Shown here one piece after another: positions 1 to 8,005 of a DNA stretch of 64,000 nt. The position numbers were made by a program, and so were the translations under genes. Each line of letters opens with the position of its first letter. Within the stretch, counting starts at the first letter, position 1. The stretch is taken from assembly GCF_014640155.1 (NCBI RefSeq), contig NZ_BMGK01000005.1, positions 62,001 to 126,000 of the forward strand, given 5' to 3'. The stretch is from Planktosalinus lacus. Its GTDB lineage: Bacteria > Bacteroidota > Bacteroidia > Flavobacteriales > Flavobacteriaceae. The notes below the pieces were generated by a model that ran no database searches, was not told where the DNA came from, and saw nothing but the letters and a program-made list of their open reading frames with translations.

Positions 1-363
1 GTTGGCATATTCCTCATCAAGGTATTGCTTCAGGCCCGGAAGCCACATTTTTGAGCGATACAGTAAGTCAATGATATTTCTAAAATTGTGCATTTTTTGT
101 GTCACATTATCTAAATCTGAGACGATATTGTTTCTTTTGTTTCTGAGATTAATAACAATTGTAGCCAGATAAAACATTATAACTACTGCCAGAACACCAC
201 TTATGATAAGAGTAGTGTTTAAAATCGAATTTAGAATATCTATAAACTCTGGAGAATTATAATACCTGTCCCATAAAAAATAACCAATGGTAATAACAAG
301 TACACCACTTAATATGAGTGGTATAAGAGCAACTAGATCTTTTAGAAAAGATTTATATCCCAT
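1..363 (-). CDS. Membrane protein of unknown function (C-terminus cut by window edge)
   Basis: The reading frame opens at ATG 363 and runs off the left edge, giving the first 121 residues. Two hydrophobic stretches are visible, at about residues 8-29 (KDLVALIPLILSGVLVITIG) and 48-70 (ending VIMFYLATIVI), followed by a basic, hydrophilic segment that looks cytoplasmic (NLRNKRNN) and a possible coiled coil. I do not recognise a family. The two-helix N-terminus followed by a soluble part would suit a small membrane-anchored protein, but nothing decides its role. It has a long upstream region of its own. Confidence 0.6.
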   Translation of the reverse strand, partial: MGYKSFLKDLVALIPLILSGVLVITIGYFLWDRYYNSPEFIDILNSILNTTLIISGVLAVVIMFYLATIVINLRNKRNNIVSDLDNVTQKMHNFRNIIDLLYRSKMWLPGLKQYLDEEYAN

Positions 364-719
364 TTAATGTTATCCAGTAAGAAAGAAGGAGATTAAAGTA
401 AACTTTAATTCAAGAAAGTTTGCGGTAAAAATCAGTATATATTGGATTTTCTTACAAAATAATCAAATTTAAATTGTCAAAATTATTTTAATTTTTTTGT
501 ATTAAAACCCGGTAAAATTAATCCCCAATTGTATTACTGTTTATTGTTTAATGTGTTAGTTATTAGTTAACAAGTGCGCTAATTTAGTAAAATTCTTACA
601 ATAAGTAGTAAATTACTTACATAAATTAATATTTTCAATATTAGAAAGTCAATTTAGACAGAAATAAATTTAATTCCTACAAGTCATTTTTAGCAGTCAA
701 AATTAAGGAATGAAATTGA
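364..719. other. 356-bp intergenic region, very AT-rich
   Basis: No open frame of note and no tRNA-like fold. A minus-strand TAAATTTG (plus-strand 464-471) matches the -7 consensus and could drive the truncated membrane protein at 363, but no good -33 TTG lies at the right distance. Short AT-rich inverted repeats occur near 602-619 (TAAGTA/TACTTA). I see nothing else in it. Confidence 0.4.
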
Positions 720-1322
720 TCAAAGATCAAATTGTTTATTTATTTCATTAAGTTTTTGATTGGAAAAGGGTATCAGTTCATTGAAAAAATCAGTGAATTC
801 TTTTTCAAAATTTGAGTAGTATTTTTCAAGTTCAACAACAGCCAGGTTCATCTTTGATTTGTTTTTTGTGCGAAAGTTCATTTGATAAAGTATTTTGCTG
901 ATACCGGGAATAGTAGCATAACTCAAAAGCCAGTTGTCAGTTAGCATGTAAGGTAACATTCTCTGAATGCGATTTGGCAGCACTTCATGATATTCGTTTA
1001 ACAGGTTGTAGAAGTTTTCAACATAAATATCAAGAGGAATATCGCTGTATTCGCTCCAGTTTTTTGCTAAAAAATGATCATAGAGTATATCAACTATAAT
1101 TCCGCTGTAGTGGCCATAGTTTTTGTGAAGTCTTTTGGTGCTTTGTCTTACAATGGGGTGTGCGTCTGTATAAGTGTCAATTTCTCTGTGTAATAAGATG
1201 CCTTTTTGAATGCCTATAGGGTAATTTAAATAGGTGTTCCCTTTAATACCATCAGCGATAAAATTTCCGACAATAATATCTTTATCGTTTCCTGATAAGT
1301 AAATATGAGCTAAAAAATTCAT
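720..1322 (-). CDS. acpH: Acyl carrier protein phosphodiesterase-like protein (DUF479 family)
   Basis: 200 residues, the usual AcpH length. The family pattern is plain: MNFLAH at the start, GNFIAD near residue 19, HREIDTYTDAHP near 46 and DHFLAKNW near 82, the His/Asp set expected for an HD-like metal hydrolase. In gamma-proteobacteria AcpH removes the 4'-phosphopantetheine arm from acyl carrier protein. In Bacteroidota the same family is common but the substrate is mostly assumed by homology. It is divergent from glmM with 137 bp between the two start codons. Confidence 0.8.
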   Translation of the reverse strand: MNFLAHIYLSGNDKDIIVGNFIADGIKGNTYLNYPIGIQKGILLHREIDTYTDAHPIVRQSTKRLHKNYGHYSGIIVDILYDHFLAKNWSEYSDIPLDIYVENFYNLLNEYHEVLPNRIQRMLPYMLTDNWLLSYATIPGISKILYQMNFRTKNKSKMNLAVVELEKYYSNFEKEFTDFFNELIPFSNQKLNEINKQFDL

Positions 1323-1368
1323 AAGGCAATTTACAAAATACCTTTCAAGTAATCCCGTTTTGGAATTG

Positions 1369-1376
1369 TATATTTG
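1369..1376 (+). promoter_or_regulatory. -7 element (TATATTTG) upstream of glmM
   Basis: Exact match to the Bacteroidota -7 consensus TAnnTTTG, 83 bp before the chosen glmM start. No convincing -33 TTTG at the usual 17-23 bp spacing (TTTC at 1343-1346 is the nearest). The implied leader is about 75-80 nt. Confidence 0.4.
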
Positions 1377-1459
1377 TTTTGTTATTCTGTGTGAAAAATG
1401 AATATAAACTCATACGAATTACAGTTTTATATTTTTACTTTCTAAAATCAATATTTAAA

Positions 1460-2842
1460 ATGACTTTAATAAAATCAATTTCTGGAATTCGAGGCACAAT
1501 TGGAGGAACTACAGGAGAAAATTTAACTCCTATAGATGTCGTGAAATTTGCTTCCGCTTATGGTAGTTGGGTCAAAGAGCAACGCAACAAAGATAACTAT
1601 CGGGTTGTTGTGGGTCGTGATGCCAGAATTTCGGGCGAAATGATTCAGGAACTTGTGATGCAGACCCTAGTGGGATTAGGCATTCATGTAATTGATTTAG
1701 GACTTTCAACTACTCCAACTGTTGAAATAGCAGTAACTGAAGAACACGCAGATGGCGGTATTATTCTAACAGCAAGCCACAATCCTAAGCAATGGAATGC
1801 TTTAAAACTTCTCAATAACAAAGGAGAGTTTTTAAATGATAATGAAGGTAAGAAAATCCTTGAGATTGCAGACTCAGAAAAGTTTCAATTTTCTGAAGTT
1901 GATCATCTAGGTGAAATAACAAAAAACGATGCTTACATAGATATTCATATAGATAAAGTGCTTGATTTGACTCTTGTTAATGAAGACGCAATCAAAGCGG
2001 CAAATTTTAAAGTTGTGGTTGATGCCGTTAACTCAACCGGCGGAATTGCCATTCCTCTATTATTGGAAAGACTGGGAGTTCATACCGTAAAATTGTATTG
2101 TACACCAAATGGAGATTTTCCTCACAATCCTGAACCGCTTAAAGAGCACTTGGGTGAAATTTCAAAACTTGTGGTACAAGAAAAAGCTGATTTAGGCATA
2201 GTAGTGGATCCGGATGTTGACCGTTTGGCTCTAATTTCTGAAAATGGTGAAATGTTTGGAGAAGAGTATACGCTGGTAGCTTGTGCTGATTATGTTTTAA
2301 GTAAAACACCCGGAAATACGGTTTCAAATATGTCTTCCTCAAGAGCGCTGCGAGATGTGACTGAAAAACATGGCGGCAACTATCAGGCGAGTGCGGTGGG
2401 TGAAGTGAATGTGGTAAAACTTATGAAAGACATCAATGCCATAATAGGAGGAGAGGGAAATGGAGGTGTTATTTACCCTGAGTCCCATTACGGAAGAGAT
2501 GCATTAGTAGGGATTGCATTGTTTTTAAGTCATTTGGCTGAAAAGAAAATGAATGTAAGTAAACTAAGGGCTTCTTATCCATCTTACTTTATGAGCAAGA
2601 AAAAGATAGCACTTACACCTGAACTTGATGTTGATGGTATTCTTCAGAAAATCAAAGAAAAATATGCTTCCGAGAATATCACAACAATTGACGGAGTTAA
2701 AATAGATTTTCCGGAAAATTGGGTGCATTTAAGAAAATCAAATACAGAGCCAATTATTAGAATTTACACTGAGGCTAAAAGTCAACAAGAAGCAGATGCA
2801 TTAGCAGATCGCTTTATTAGTGAAATAAAATCGATTAGTTAA
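1460..2842 (+). CDS. glmM: Phosphoglucosamine mutase (alpha-D-phosphohexomutase family)
   Basis: 460 residues, typical of the Bacteroidota GlmM type. It would interconvert glucosamine-6-phosphate and glucosamine-1-phosphate on the way to UDP-GlcNAc for peptidoglycan and LPS. Visible: the N-terminal SISGIRGT, the phosphoserine loop TASHNP (Ser near residue 101), the Mg-binding loop DPDVDR near 246, a sugar-binding GGEGNGG near 325, and the C-terminal phosphate site RKSNTEPIIRIYTEA. The frame is open further upstream, but the 27 extra residues are hydrophobic/aromatic and unlike the family, so the ATG at 1460 is chosen. Phosphomannomutase activity cannot be excluded from sequence alone. Confidence 0.88.
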   Translation: MTLIKSISGIRGTIGGTTGENLTPIDVVKFASAYGSWVKEQRNKDNYRVVVGRDARISGEMIQELVMQTLVGLGIHVIDLGLSTTPTVEIAVTEEHADGGIILTASHNPKQWNALKLLNNKGEFLNDNEGKKILEIADSEKFQFSEVDHLGEITKNDAYIDIHIDKVLDLTLVNEDAIKAANFKVVVDAVNSTGGIAIPLLLERLGVHTVKLYCTPNGDFPHNPEPLKEHLGEISKLVVQEKADLGIVVDPDVDRLALISENGEMFGEEYTLVACADYVLSKTPGNTVSNMSSSRALRDVTEKHGGNYQASAVGEVNVVKLMKDINAIIGGEGNGGVIYPESHYGRDALVGIALFLSHLAEKKMNVSKLRASYPSYFMSKKKIALTPELDVDGILQKIKEKYASENITTIDGVKIDFPENWVHLRKSNTEPIIRIYTEAKSQQEADALADRFISEIKSIS

Positions 2843-2859
2843 AAAGCTGAGACAGTATT

Positions 2860-3732
2860 TTAATCCTTTTTATGTTTCCAGCGTTTATGAGTCCACAGAT
2901 AAAACTCAGGAGATTCGCGTATTTGTTCTTCTACACGTTTGATAAACATATCTGATATTTGGTAGTCCGGTACAGAACGAACATCTTCAGACAAAACTTC
3001 AAATGTAGCTTCATAAAAGCCTCTTTTAATTTTTTTGACTTTTAAATAGATTACGTTCATATCAAATCGTTTTGAAAGCATTTCTGCGCCGGTATGAATT
3101 GGTACTTTGTGCCCCATAAACGGAGCCCAGTGATAGGCTTTGGCAGCTTTAGGGGATTGATCACTTGCAAAGCCGTAAACACACAATCTACCTTCTTCAT
3201 CATTTTTCTTCATTACATCAATCGTTTCTTTTGTGTTGATTAAATACGCTTTAAACTTTGAACGAATATCTTTGATTAGTTTGTCAAAATAGGGGTTACG
3301 AAGCTTTTTATATATTGCAAAACCATCAAAAGAAATGACCCTGTTCATAGAAATTACCCATTCATAACTTGCGTAATGTGCAATTAACACGGCAATACTT
3401 TTCCCCTTTTTTTCTAAATCCAGATACACATCCAGATTACTGAAAGTGAAACGTCTTTCAATTTCTTTTTGTGATAGATTCATAGTCTTTATCATTTCCA
3501 AAAACATATCACATAAATGTTTGTATGACTTTTTCTCAATCGATAATCGTTCTTTTTTAGATAGGTGGGGAAGTACAAGAGCTATATTACTGCGTACAGT
3601 TTTTTTTCGATATCCAATGATGTGATAAATAAGAATGTAAATAAAATCAGATAAAACATAAAGTAATCTGAATGGCAAAATTGATATAAACCAAAGCAGC
3701 GGGTAAAAAATGATGTATGCCAGTAATTGCAT
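2860..3732 (-). CDS. Lysophospholipid/lipid A acyltransferase (LpxL/HtrB-like)
   Basis: 290 residues, the usual length of the LpxL/HtrB late acyltransferases that add a secondary acyl chain to lipid A at the inner face of the cytoplasmic membrane. A hydrophobic N-terminal anchor (about residues 3-37) is followed by the catalytic H-x4-E motif in AHYASYEWV (His near 118), and a late conserved region ending in FYLWTHKRWKH, which matches the YLWxHRRWK box of the family. It is convergent with glmM, 17 bp apart. In Bacteroidota some members acylate ornithine or glycine lipids instead, so the acceptor is uncertain. Confidence 0.82.
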   Translation of the reverse strand: MQLLAYIIFYPLLWFISILPFRLLYVLSDFIYILIYHIIGYRKKTVRSNIALVLPHLSKKERLSIEKKSYKHLCDMFLEMIKTMNLSQKEIERRFTFSNLDVYLDLEKKGKSIAVLIAHYASYEWVISMNRVISFDGFAIYKKLRNPYFDKLIKDIRSKFKAYLINTKETIDVMKKNDEEGRLCVYGFASDQSPKAAKAYHWAPFMGHKVPIHTGAEMLSKRFDMNVIYLKVKKIKRGFYEATFEVLSEDVRSVPDYQISDMFIKRVEEQIRESPEFYLWTHKRWKHKKD

Positions 3733-3746
3733 GAAAGTATTTTTTG

Positions 3747-3754
3747 CAAATATA
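3747..3754 (-). promoter_or_regulatory. -7 element (TATATTTG, minus strand) for the acyltransferase
   Basis: Exact TAnnTTTG match on the minus strand, 14 nt before the start codon at 3732. A TTTG lies 15 bp upstream (3770-3773), slightly closer than usual. Confidence 0.45.
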
Positions 3755-3810
3755 AGAGTATTTACATACCAAAAATATAGGTATGGATTTCTATTTTAAT
3801 AATAAATTAG

Positions 3811-3840
3811 TTTGGAACACTCAATATTTAATTAACTTCG
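3811..3840 (+). promoter_or_regulatory. Promoter of the rhomboid gene
   Basis: TTTG at 3811-3814 and TAACTTCG at 3833-3840 separated by 18 bp, one mismatch from TTTG-N17-23-TAnnTTTG. Predicted transcription start near 3845, about 20 nt before the ATG at 3865. Confidence 0.55.
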
Positions 3841-3864
3841 TACATATTAAATTTCAATTCATTT

Positions 3865-4515
3865 ATGGGTACCTTAAGTTTAGTTACGATTCTTATCATA
3901 GCAGCAAATGTTTTAATTTCTCTAAAAGGGTTCAATGATTTTTCCTTTTTTGAAAAATATAAATTTAATGTGGCGTCAATTCATAAAGGTGAATATTTCA
4001 GGATATTTTCTTCTGCTTTTTTGCACGTAAATACAGCTCATTTACTGTTCAATATGATCACGCTTTATTTTTTTGCAGAAGTAGTCATACAATCGCTGGG
4101 AACAGTGGCATTTTTGATTGTGTATATTATGAGCATCCTTGCAGGAAATTTGCTCTCTTTTTTCTTTCATAAAGATGAATATCATTACACCGCTGTGGGA
4201 GCGAGTGGGGGAGTGATGGGGATTTTGTATGCAGCCATCTTATTGTATCCTGATATGGGCTTGTATTTGTTTTTTATACCCATTGCGATTCCTGCCTGGT
4301 TATTTGGTATATTATATTTGTTTTATACACTTTACGGAATGAAAAAGCAATTTGGAAACATTGGTCATGATGCTCACTTTGGAGGTGCTATCGCGGGCTA
4401 TGTGCTCACTTTGGCATTTGCACCTTCATTACTAACACACCAATTTTGGATTGTTGGTTTATTAGCCATTCCTATCGTAGTGCTTTTTGTTTTACAGCGA
4501 ACAGGAAAACTTTAA
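3865..4515 (+). CDS. Rhomboid family intramembrane serine protease
   Basis: 216 residues with six hydrophobic segments. The rhomboid signature is complete: a HVNTAHLLFNM loop in helix 2, the catalytic Ser in GASGGVMG (near residue 114), and the partner His in DAHFGGAIAGY (near 171). Family members cleave substrate transmembrane helices within the membrane; the substrate here is unknown. The SIMPL gene follows 52 bp downstream on the same strand and may be co-transcribed. Confidence 0.88.
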   Translation: MGTLSLVTILIIAANVLISLKGFNDFSFFEKYKFNVASIHKGEYFRIFSSAFLHVNTAHLLFNMITLYFFAEVVIQSLGTVAFLIVYIMSILAGNLLSFFFHKDEYHYTAVGASGGVMGILYAAILLYPDMGLYLFFIPIAIPAWLFGILYLFYTLYGMKKQFGNIGHDAHFGGAIAGYVLTLAFAPSLLTHQFWIVGLLAIPIVVLFVLQRTGKL

Positions 4516-4567
4516 TGTTTTGGCTCAACAATTGAACTTGACTTTTAAACTACAAATTCTTAAAAAT

Positions 4568-5245
4568 ATGAAAAACTACATTTTAATTCTTGTGCTTTTG
4601 ATTTCAAGCGGAATTGCAGCTCAGCATATTCCACAACCTCATGTAAGTGTTTCAGGTGAAGGTATTGTAAAAGTAGTGCCCGACCAGGTAAAGATTCAAA
4701 TGTCAGTTGAAAACACCGGTAATGATGTTATTCAACTAAAAACCCAAAATGATAAAACAGTAGACGCGGTTCTTAAACATATCAAGCAGTTTAATGTTCA
4801 AGACAAAGATATCCAAACACAACACGTGCGTCTCAATAAATCCTATGATTACAACAAAAAAAGTTATTCATATAGTGCAAGTCAAACACTCACGGTCTTA
4901 TTGAAAGATTTAAGTCAATATGATGCGTTAATTTCCGGATTGGTTGAAAAAGGTATCAATAGAATTGACGGAATTGTATTTGGAAGTAGTCAAAGCAAAT
5001 CATTGCAAAAGGAAGCCCGTAAAAAAGCCATTGAAGATGCTAAAATGAAAGCTGAAGAATATGCTTCTGTTTTAGGACAATCTATCGGAAAAGCTATTCA
5101 AATAACCGAACCCTCAAATTACTCGCCTCCCAATCCTCTTTACAGGATGGAAGCGATGGCAGTATCAGACTCCGGAAATCAAACACTTGCGGTAGGTGAA
5201 ATAGATATTACACAATCTGTGCAGGTTGTTTTTGAGTTGAAATAA
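4568..5245 (+). CDS. SIMPL domain protein (DUF541), exported
   Basis: 225 residues. The first 20 form a signal peptide (MKNYILILVLLISSG, then IAAQ), and the rest is the SIMPL/DUF541 fold: VSVSGEGIVKVVPDQV near the N-terminus, the KxALxDAxxKAExYA-like stretch (KKAIEDAKMKAEEYAS) near 155, and a C-terminal ITQSVQVVFEL strand. DUF541 proteins are periplasmic or surface proteins, some tied to oxidative stress or outer-membrane vesicles, but the molecular role is not settled. An in-frame extension upstream lies inside the rhomboid gene and is rejected because the ATG at 4568 gives a clean signal peptide. Confidence 0.82.
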   Translation: MKNYILILVLLISSGIAAQHIPQPHVSVSGEGIVKVVPDQVKIQMSVENTGNDVIQLKTQNDKTVDAVLKHIKQFNVQDKDIQTQHVRLNKSYDYNKKSYSYSASQTLTVLLKDLSQYDALISGLVEKGINRIDGIVFGSSQSKSLQKEARKKAIEDAKMKAEEYASVLGQSIGKAIQITEPSNYSPPNPLYRMEAMAVSDSGNQTLAVGEIDITQSVQVVFELK

Positions 5246-5247
5246 AA

Positions 5248-5280
5248 AAATATTCCCGATTTTTAAAATCGGGAATATTT
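5248..5280. terminator. Bidirectional rho-independent terminator
   Basis: A perfect 16-bp inverted repeat (5248-5263 and 5265-5280, core ATTCCCGATTTT) with an A-run on the left and a T-run on the right. It lies exactly between two convergent genes, and the stop codon of the minus-strand gene starts at 5281, so it can end both transcripts. Confidence 0.85.
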
Positions 5281-6393
5281 TTATTCTGTTAGTAGTTCTG
5301 CGACCTTTTGACCCAATGCCGGTCCTCTTAAGTTTTTAGCAACTATTTTTCCGTTTTCATCTATTATAAATGTAGCCGGAATTGATCTTACTCCATATTC
5401 CCTTGCGATTGGGTCATCCCAATATTTAAGATTTGACACGTGATACCAATCCATTTTGTCATCTTCGATTGCTTTTAACCATTGTGCTCTTTGGTTTGGT
5501 CTATCAAGTGAGACACTAATGATGTTAAACCCTTTATCTTTATATTGATTATGCACCCTTACCACATTTGGGTTTTCAACTCTGCAAGGTCTACACCAAG
5601 AAGCCCAGAAGTCTATCAAAGTAATTTTGCCCATAGCGTCTTTTAAGGAAAGTGTATCACCATCAGGTGTGGGACCTGAAAAATCTGGAGCCTGATTCCC
5701 AACTTCAGCACCTTTTAATAATTGTTTATTGACTTCGATTAGCCTACTAAACACATTTTCTACATTATTCTTATCTCTTTTTTCTAAAAGGATTTCTAAT
5801 TCGTTATATGTTACTTCTTTTTTTGCTATCATTTCATTGAGAAGCATTAAAGCTAAAAGAGAGTTGATATTATTATCTACAAATTCTTTTTTGAACACCT
5901 GCTCTTCGTTTGAAATGAGTGCAGCTTCAGTTTGTAACCTGACCAAATCATTATTTGACATAGCTTGACGCGCTTCTGCCATTTCATTTTGAAGTTCTGT
6001 TTTGCGTTTATTAAACTTTAATAATTCGTTCTTAAATTCATTAAATAAATCATTATCCTTGCCACCTTTGAAAGTTGACTCATATAAGTTGTTCAAGTCA
6101 AAGTTTGCTGCAATATTATCATTTTTATAAAAGAAAATAAGGGTAGTATTTAGATTTCTGAAATTAAGTAACCCAACCTGTGTTTGTTTTTGTTTATCAA
6201 TTTCAAAACTGAATTTTCCATCTCTAATTTCAAGTGTATCAATATCAAAAGGTTGATTGTTTTCATTTACGTTTTGAAAATAAACCTTTGAACCATCCTC
6301 TGCACCATCAATTGTTCCCGAAAATGTGATTGTACTTGATTGGTCACAGGACTGTAAGAGAAGTAAAATTAGTATGAAGCTTAAGTATCTCAT
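5281..6393 (-). CDS. TlpA-like thioredoxin lipoprotein with N-terminal DUF4369 domain
   Basis: 370 residues. The lipoprotein signal MRYLSFILILLLLQSC puts the lipidated Cys at 16. An N-terminal beta-rich DUF4369-type domain (GTIDGAEDGSKVYFQN) is followed by a charged helical linker and a C-terminal TlpA/ResA-like thioredoxin domain with the redox motif WASWCRPCR near residue 263 and the cis-Pro loop RSIPATFIID. Such proteins act as periplasmic thiol-disulfide reductants. An upstream TTG at 6411 is rejected as start because it lies inside a -7 promoter element (6409-6416). Gene order Dps-MscS-this gene suggests one minus-strand stress-related transcription unit. Confidence 0.85.
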   Translation of the reverse strand: MRYLSFILILLLLQSCDQSSTITFSGTIDGAEDGSKVYFQNVNENNQPFDIDTLEIRDGKFSFEIDKQKQTQVGLLNFRNLNTTLIFFYKNDNIAANFDLNNLYESTFKGGKDNDLFNEFKNELLKFNKRKTELQNEMAEARQAMSNNDLVRLQTEAALISNEEQVFKKEFVDNNINSLLALMLLNEMIAKKEVTYNELEILLEKRDKNNVENVFSRLIEVNKQLLKGAEVGNQAPDFSGPTPDGDTLSLKDAMGKITLIDFWASWCRPCRVENPNVVRVHNQYKDKGFNIISVSLDRPNQRAQWLKAIEDDKMDWYHVSNLKYWDDPIAREYGVRSIPATFIIDENGKIVAKNLRGPALGQKVAELLTE

Positions 6394-6408
6394 TTTGTAT
6401 TTTTTTTG

Positions 6409-6416
6409 CAAAGGTA
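6409..6416 (-). promoter_or_regulatory. -7 element (TACCTTTG, minus strand) for the TlpA-like gene
   Basis: Exact TAnnTTTG match, 15 nt before the ATG at 6393. It overlaps an in-frame TTG codon at 6411, which therefore cannot be the start codon of a transcript made from here. Confidence 0.45.
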
Positions 6417-6464
6417 TAGAACAGAAGACGAATAATCTTTAAAAATTTTTAAAATCAAATTAAA

Positions 6465-7367
6465 CTATTCTTCTAAATTTTTAATCGAAATGGTTTCAGA
6501 ACGAAATTTATTTTTTCCAAAATCCAATGTTCTGATGGGGAAAGGAATATTGATATTATTTTCATTATATGCTTTCTTAATAGCCAAAATTCCATTACTT
6601 TGAGCATCAAGAATTTCTAATCTCCCTCTTACATCGGTCCAAAACCGAATGATGTATCCTATTGAACTATCACCAAATTCAGTATAAAAGAATTCAATCT
6701 CTTCATTGGGTAGTTGTTTAAAAATACCTGCGATTGCTTCAGTGGTGATTTTTTTTACAAATTCAAGGTCACTTTCATAACCAACACCACAACTTACAGT
6801 AATTCTCGAACGTGATGAGTTAGAAAAATTTTTAAAAGGGGCATCAATTAATTTTGAATTTGGGATTACTACAGCGTTATTATCCGCCTCAATAATCGTT
6901 ACACTTCTAAGGTTGATATCTACAACTTTACCTTCGTGTCCATTTGTGATTATCCAATCTCCAATTCTAATATTGGGCAAGAAAGATAAAATAAACCCTG
7001 AAAAAGTATTGTGTAAAGTGCCTTGCAAAGCCAAGCCGATTGCTAAACCAACAACCCCGGCACCGGCAAGAACTGATGTCAATACCTTATCAAGATCCAG
7101 TATAGCTAGAGCTGAAAAAAAACCTATCAGAACAATTACAATAAATGATGTTCTACCAATAACTGATTTAATAGATTCTTGTCCTACTTTCTTTAATAAA
7201 TAATTTTTGATAAATCGGGAAATATGCTTTCCGGCATACCAAAAAACCACAAAAGTCAAAATAGCAAGAAAGAAGTTAGGCGTTTTTAAAATAATCGACT
7301 CGCCCCATCCCATTAATTTGTCTAAAACTTTTTGTAGTGCATCATCAAAATTAAAGTTGTTAAACAT
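6465..7367 (-). CDS. Small-conductance mechanosensitive channel (MscS family)
   Basis: 300 residues, MscS-sized. Three hydrophobic segments at about residues 29-50, 72-92 and 97-115; the third is the Gly/Ala-rich pore helix GAGVVGLAIGLALQGTL. The beta domain follows, with RIGDWI and an IPNSKLIDAPFKNFS box that is typical of MscS. It would open on membrane tension and release osmolytes after hypo-osmotic shock. It begins 25 bp after dps on the same strand, so a shared transcript is likely. Confidence 0.88.
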   Translation of the reverse strand: MFNNFNFDDALQKVLDKLMGWGESIILKTPNFFLAILTFVVFWYAGKHISRFIKNYLLKKVGQESIKSVIGRTSFIVIVLIGFFSALAILDLDKVLTSVLAGAGVVGLAIGLALQGTLHNTFSGFILSFLPNIRIGDWIITNGHEGKVVDINLRSVTIIEADNNAVVIPNSKLIDAPFKNFSNSSRSRITVSCGVGYESDLEFVKKITTEAIAGIFKQLPNEEIEFFYTEFGDSSIGYIIRFWTDVRGRLEILDAQSNGILAIKKAYNENNINIPFPIRTLDFGKNKFRSETISIKNLEE

Positions 7368-7392
7368 ATATTTTTAGTTGGTTAAACTCAAA

Positions 7393-7884
7393 TTAAGCTT
7401 TAGGATGATTGTCAGAGGTTTTCATTCTCCAGGCATCCAACATCCAGGTGGTTTTCTCCAATTCTCGGATGTAGGCACCAATTAAATCAATTGTTCCTTC
7501 ATCATTTGCTTTATCTGCTGCATCTATCACATTTTTCATTTGTTTTAGAAGTGTTGTGTGATCGTCAATCAAGGTGTCAATCATTTCAGCATCACTGAGA
7601 GTAGCTTTAGATTCTTTAAGGTTTGACATTTTTAAGTATTCACTTAAATTACTAGTTGGCTGGTATCTCAAAGTTAAAATACGTTCTGCGATTTCATCAA
7701 CTTTAAGTTTGGTGTCATCATACATTTCTTCAAACTTGACGTGCAAATCAAAAAAACTTTTGCCAACTATATTCCAGTGAAAATTACGCAATTTTTGGTA
7801 ATACATATGAAAGTCAGCTAAAAGAATGTTTAGTTGGTTGACAGTGTTAGTGGTTTTCTCTTTGTCTAAATTTAAGATATTCAT
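7393..7884 (-). CDS. dps: Dps family DNA-binding ferritin-like protein
   Basis: 163 residues, four-helix-bundle length. The ferroxidase residues sit in NFHWNIVG (His near 39) and DLHVKFEEMYDD (near 47-58), as in Dps proteins that oxidise Fe(II) with peroxide and store iron as a dodecamer. There is no long Lys-rich N-terminal tail of the E. coli kind, so DNA binding is uncertain. It leads a minus-strand group with mscS and the TlpA-like gene. Confidence 0.9.
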   Translation of the reverse strand: MNILNLDKEKTTNTVNQLNILLADFHMYYQKLRNFHWNIVGKSFFDLHVKFEEMYDDTKLKVDEIAERILTLRYQPTSNLSEYLKMSNLKESKATLSDAEMIDTLIDDHTTLLKQMKNVIDAADKANDEGTIDLIGAYIRELEKTTWMLDAWRMKTSDNHPKA

Positions 7885-7924
7885 AGTTTTGTTGTTTTTT
7901 TTGTTAATACCATAAATTTACAAC

Positions 7925-7932
7925 CAAAATTA
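7925..7932 (-). promoter_or_regulatory. -7 element (TAATTTTG, minus strand) for dps
   Basis: Exact TAnnTTTG match, 40 nt before the dps start codon. No -33 TTTG at consensus spacing. Confidence 0.4.
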
Positions 7933-8005
7933 ACACTTTACAAGTGAAAATAGGGGTTTAATAGAAGTTTAACTTCTGCTTATTGTAATAAGATTTAGCT
8001 GTTTT

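Noticed and set aside
545-572. TGTTTAA followed by GTTAAC, resembling the merR/crtI operator
   Set aside because: The second half-site is 20 rather than 21 bp away and does not match TGTTNAA; the region is AT-rich enough for chance matches.
6431-6455. AT-only palindrome between mscS and the TlpA-like gene
   Set aside because: Only A/T pairs and no GC core, so not a credible terminator.
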